Origin: Piliocolobus tephrosceles
Taxonomy: Eukaryota > Chordata > Mammalia > Primates > Cercopithecidae
Length of the DNA: 64,000 nt
Reading direction: 5' to 3'
NCBI RefSeq assembly: GCF_002776525.5
Contig: NC_045439.1
Coordinates: 155,027,407-155,091,406, forward strand
The position numbers and the translations under genes were made by a program. Below are positions 61,661 to 64,000 of this stretch, one piece after another. Positions within the stretch are counted from its first letter, which is position 1; each line of letters starts with the position of its first letter. The notes beneath the pieces are model-generated. The model was not told where the DNA came from, made no database searches, and saw nothing but the letters and a program-made list of their open reading frames with translations.

Positions 61661-61860
61661 TCTGGGGTGACCTGGGGGCATCACCCCACACCTGAGGGGA
61701 GGGGCCGTGGCTGTGGCCCCATGTTGGGGATGGCCAGGAAGGATGTGGAAGCAAACTGACTCGGAGCCACTACTTGACATCTGAGTTTTTCATTTTGCTC
61801 TTTCCCTGCTTTCCCTCTGGAATGTCTCCCTTTCAAATAAATATGTTTGACAAGAGTCCA
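61462..61860 (+). CDS. TMCO5B: TMCO5B last exon: membrane segment, tail and 3'UTR
   Basis: Acceptor TCTCTTTGCAG. Coding part is 61462-61660 (stop TAG at 61658-61660), residues 243-308. The transmembrane segment is about 247-266; then come INPDLFVDVLPLVLSRG and a tail ending EEALPH. A 3'UTR of about 200 nt follows. The exon end near 61860 is inferred from the AATAAA. Confidence 0.87.
61836..61841 (+). terminator. Poly(A) signal AATAAA of TMCO5B
   Basis: A canonical AATAAA lies 176 nt after the stop codon, and a TG-rich stretch (cagtgttggtctgtg) starts about 20 nt downstream. Cleavage near 61855-61860 is inferred. Confidence 0.75.
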
Positions 61861-62033
61861 CAGTGTTGGTCTGTGAATTTAGTCTGTGAGTCCTGGGACC
61901 CCTCACTAGGTATTCGCAGATTCCACCCTTGGCCATTGAGAAAAGCTGCACTGAAGGCGAGATAATAAAAACTCCCCTCAGGACTTCCATTCTCTGCTCC
62001 ATATTTTTAAAAACTTAAACAATCATATACTTA

Positions 62034-62194
62034 CCCAGGCGTGGTGGTGCACACCTGTAATCCCAGCTACTCAGGAGGCTGAGGCGGGAGAATTGCTTGA
62101 AATGGGGAGGCGGAGGTTGCAGTGAGCCGAGATCACGCCACTGCACTCCAACCTGGGTGACAGAGTGAGATGTCTCAATAATAATAATAATAAT
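62034..62194 (+). mobile_element. 5'-truncated Alu
   Basis: Right-arm portion only, with an (AAT)n tail; lies 170 bp past the TMCO5B poly(A) site. Confidence 0.88.
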
Positions 62195-62499
62195 GTGTTC
62201 ATTTGTTAGATTCTCCTTGGGAGAATTTTGGGATGTACATAAGGGCACTCAATTTAGGAACCACTGGGGTGGATACAAAGATTTCCCCTTCTCCTGTTTT
62301 AACAACACATTATCTCCCCTACAAGCTTATTTTATTTTATATTATGCTATATCTTATAAGATTAAGATGTGGGGGAAAAAACTGACCTATTTCATTTAAA
62401 CAGGTGGTTACTCATTCATAAATGAGAAGAAAATTATCCTAAAATTCAAGTGCAATTAAAAGCAGTGTATAAAACCAGAAAGTGCTGGAGATACAGCCA

Positions 62500-62800
62500 A
62501 ACACAAATTTGTACCTACCTATCCTTCAATCCCAGTTCAAATGTCCTAACTCCCATACAGCTGCCTCTGACCCCTTCTCACTGAAGACAGCCTCTCTTGC
62601 CTTCCAGATGCTCCTGGCACCTTCTCTGGGCATCTCATACTGCCCTGTCCACTTCTGCCTCATAGTGTCATCATTGTGTGCCTTGACCTTGGGGCTGGTG
62701 GCCCCTTTATTTCTGTATCCTCCCACATGTTCCCTTCACACATATCTTCATAAAGTAGGACTTGGTAAAAGAGGGACTGATTCCTTGAGTAAACTGTATT
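62500..62800 (+). repeat. Possible L2 fragment
   Basis: 'agttcaaatgtcctaactcc' and following 'gctgcctctgacccc' resemble sense L2 near its 3' end, heavily diverged. Confidence 0.4.
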
Positions 62801-63410
62801 TCTTTCCCTGAACACTTGGGGGGGGGTCACAATTGGAACCATGAGCCTAGACCCTGTATTGTGAAAGCTCACACTTTTGCAGGGACAGCCAAACGGAGCC
62901 TGGATGGTGCAGAGGGAAGGGAAGTAGAAGAATGTGGCACAAAACATGAGGTCATCTGGCCTGCTGGTGGCATCTCCATGGTTACCAAAGTGGTGGAGAT
63001 GCCTTTCTTTGCCTGTTTCTTCTGCCTACACGTTCCCTACACTCTTACTTTCTAGTGACCTTCTCTCCTTTAGAAACCTTTATTGATATAGGTTTTAACT
63101 GAATTTCACTTGGAAGCGTCTGGGCAGAAGAAAACACTGTATGTTTACTTTGCCTGTAGACACGGCCCTGTCTCAGGTTTTCTTTCTGAGGTCTGGGGAA
63201 GAAGAGACTGAGTGGTCTCAGAACAAGGTGTCTATAAAATGAAAAACTGGCCAATATCACCCTCTTGTGGCCAAATGAAAGCCTTTTGCATTTCAAGTGG
63301 CTTCACCTAAAGGAGTGATTAACAAATTGAAGTAAGAAAGAGGGATCAGATGTCACCATTGGATCATTTTCTCTATGTGTTCTAATAAGTCCAATTAGTC
63401 TTCCTTCATC
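62801..63410. other. Unique DNA downstream of TMCO5B, nothing recognised
   Basis: Several overlapping short frames, none supported. Confidence 0.45.
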
Positions 63411-63411
63411 T

Positions 63412-63580
63412 ATTAATTCATTCATTCAGCAAATACTTACTGAGCATCTTCCTTGGGCTAGGCAATATTCTAAGTGCTGGGATATAGCAATGAACACAAC
63501 AGACAAAAATCTCTGCTCACATTCTAGTGGATAGAGGCAGACAATAAACACATAAATAAATATGCAAATATTGGATGATG
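63412..63580 (-). repeat. L2 3' end
   Basis: 'cattcattcagcaaatactt', 'gatatagcaatgaacacaac', 'cattctagtggatagaggc' are antisense L2. Confidence 0.88.
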
Positions 63581-64000
63581 TTAAGTGATATAACAAAGTT
63601 CAGTGGGGAGGAGGGAGTGCTGAGGAGGAGCAGTCACAGTGTTCTTTGAGAGAGTCACATTATAACAAAGACCAGAGTGAGACGAAGGATTCAGCCAGTG
63701 GTAGATAAAGAGACAGCAAAGACATGGTCTTGAGGTTGGAGGGTGCCCGTGATGCTGAGGTTCCTTTGCAGATTCCCTGCTCACACTTCTGTAACGGCCC
63801 CTTCACTAAAGTCTCTTCATTGGAATCCTTCAAGTTGAATTCTGGTTCTGCCAGGACAGGACCCTGGCTGATACATTGTCCACTGGCCAGAACATGTCCT
63901 AGGCCGAAGGGCTTCAGCGCTTGGGTGGCTCTAAGACCACAGGTGGATGTGAGAAGAATGGCCGTGGCTGGCCAAGAGAAGTATCCCATTCCCATCCTGT
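63581..64000. other. Unique DNA to window end
   Basis: May continue the antisense L2 ('cagtggggaggagggagtg') but no clear boundary; no gene recognised. Confidence 0.4.

Noticed and set aside
62482..62811. 109-codon frame downstream of TMCO5B
   Set aside because: No splice signals or family resemblance; partly L2-like.

Overview
This is primate nuclear DNA, most likely from an Old World monkey (macaque, baboon or vervet type). It is intron- and repeat-rich, with about 28 Alu elements, several LINE-1 copies and primate or eutherian LTRs. Several young Alus carry the diagnostic bases of the cercopithecid AluYR subfamilies ('ctcaagcctgtaat', 'gagatccggcca', 'actagccgggcgagg'), best seen at 3579-3898 and 49554-49787. 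Two runs of N (14017-14026 and 41986-42085) show it is a draft assembly.

One protein-coding gene can be supported. It lies on the + strand at about 50.27-61.86 kb: an 11-coding-exon member of the TMCO5 family (transmembrane and coiled-coil domains 5), most likely TMCO5B. Spliced, it gives an uninterrupted 308-codon frame (307 from the second Met) with a long coiled coil, one C-terminal transmembrane segment and a short conserved tail. All introns are GT-AG except intron 9, which must use a GC donor to keep the frame. A poly(A) signal lies at 61836-61841.

Layout: 0.2-0.6 kb, antisense LTR12-like LTR piece. 0.7-20 kb, mostly old unique intergenic DNA with scattered Alus, MIR/L2 relics, an MST LTR, an L1 3' end, an MLT1-like LTR and microsatellites. 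20.1-31.8 kb, an old L1 split by a near-full-length younger L1 flanked by 15-bp target duplications and itself hit by five Alus. 31.9-34.25 kb, a long antisense L2 relic. 35-45 kb, Alus, MST and THE1 solo LTRs, a MER1-type hAT element and an old L1 3' end. 45-50 kb, MIRs, Alus and an antisense ERV LTR upstream of the gene. 50.3-61.9 kb, TMCO5B, whose intron 8 holds an old antisense L1 and six Alu insertions or pieces. 62-64 kb, L2 and Alu remnants.

I found no tRNA, rRNA, CRISPR array, bacterial-type operon or new defence-like system. Apart from the gene, every long reading frame I checked is a repeat artefact or a chance frame. The most useful leads are the intact TMCO5B frame, its GC-AG intron, the nested L1 with precise duplications, and an 84-bp near-palindrome plus copied segment inside that L1.
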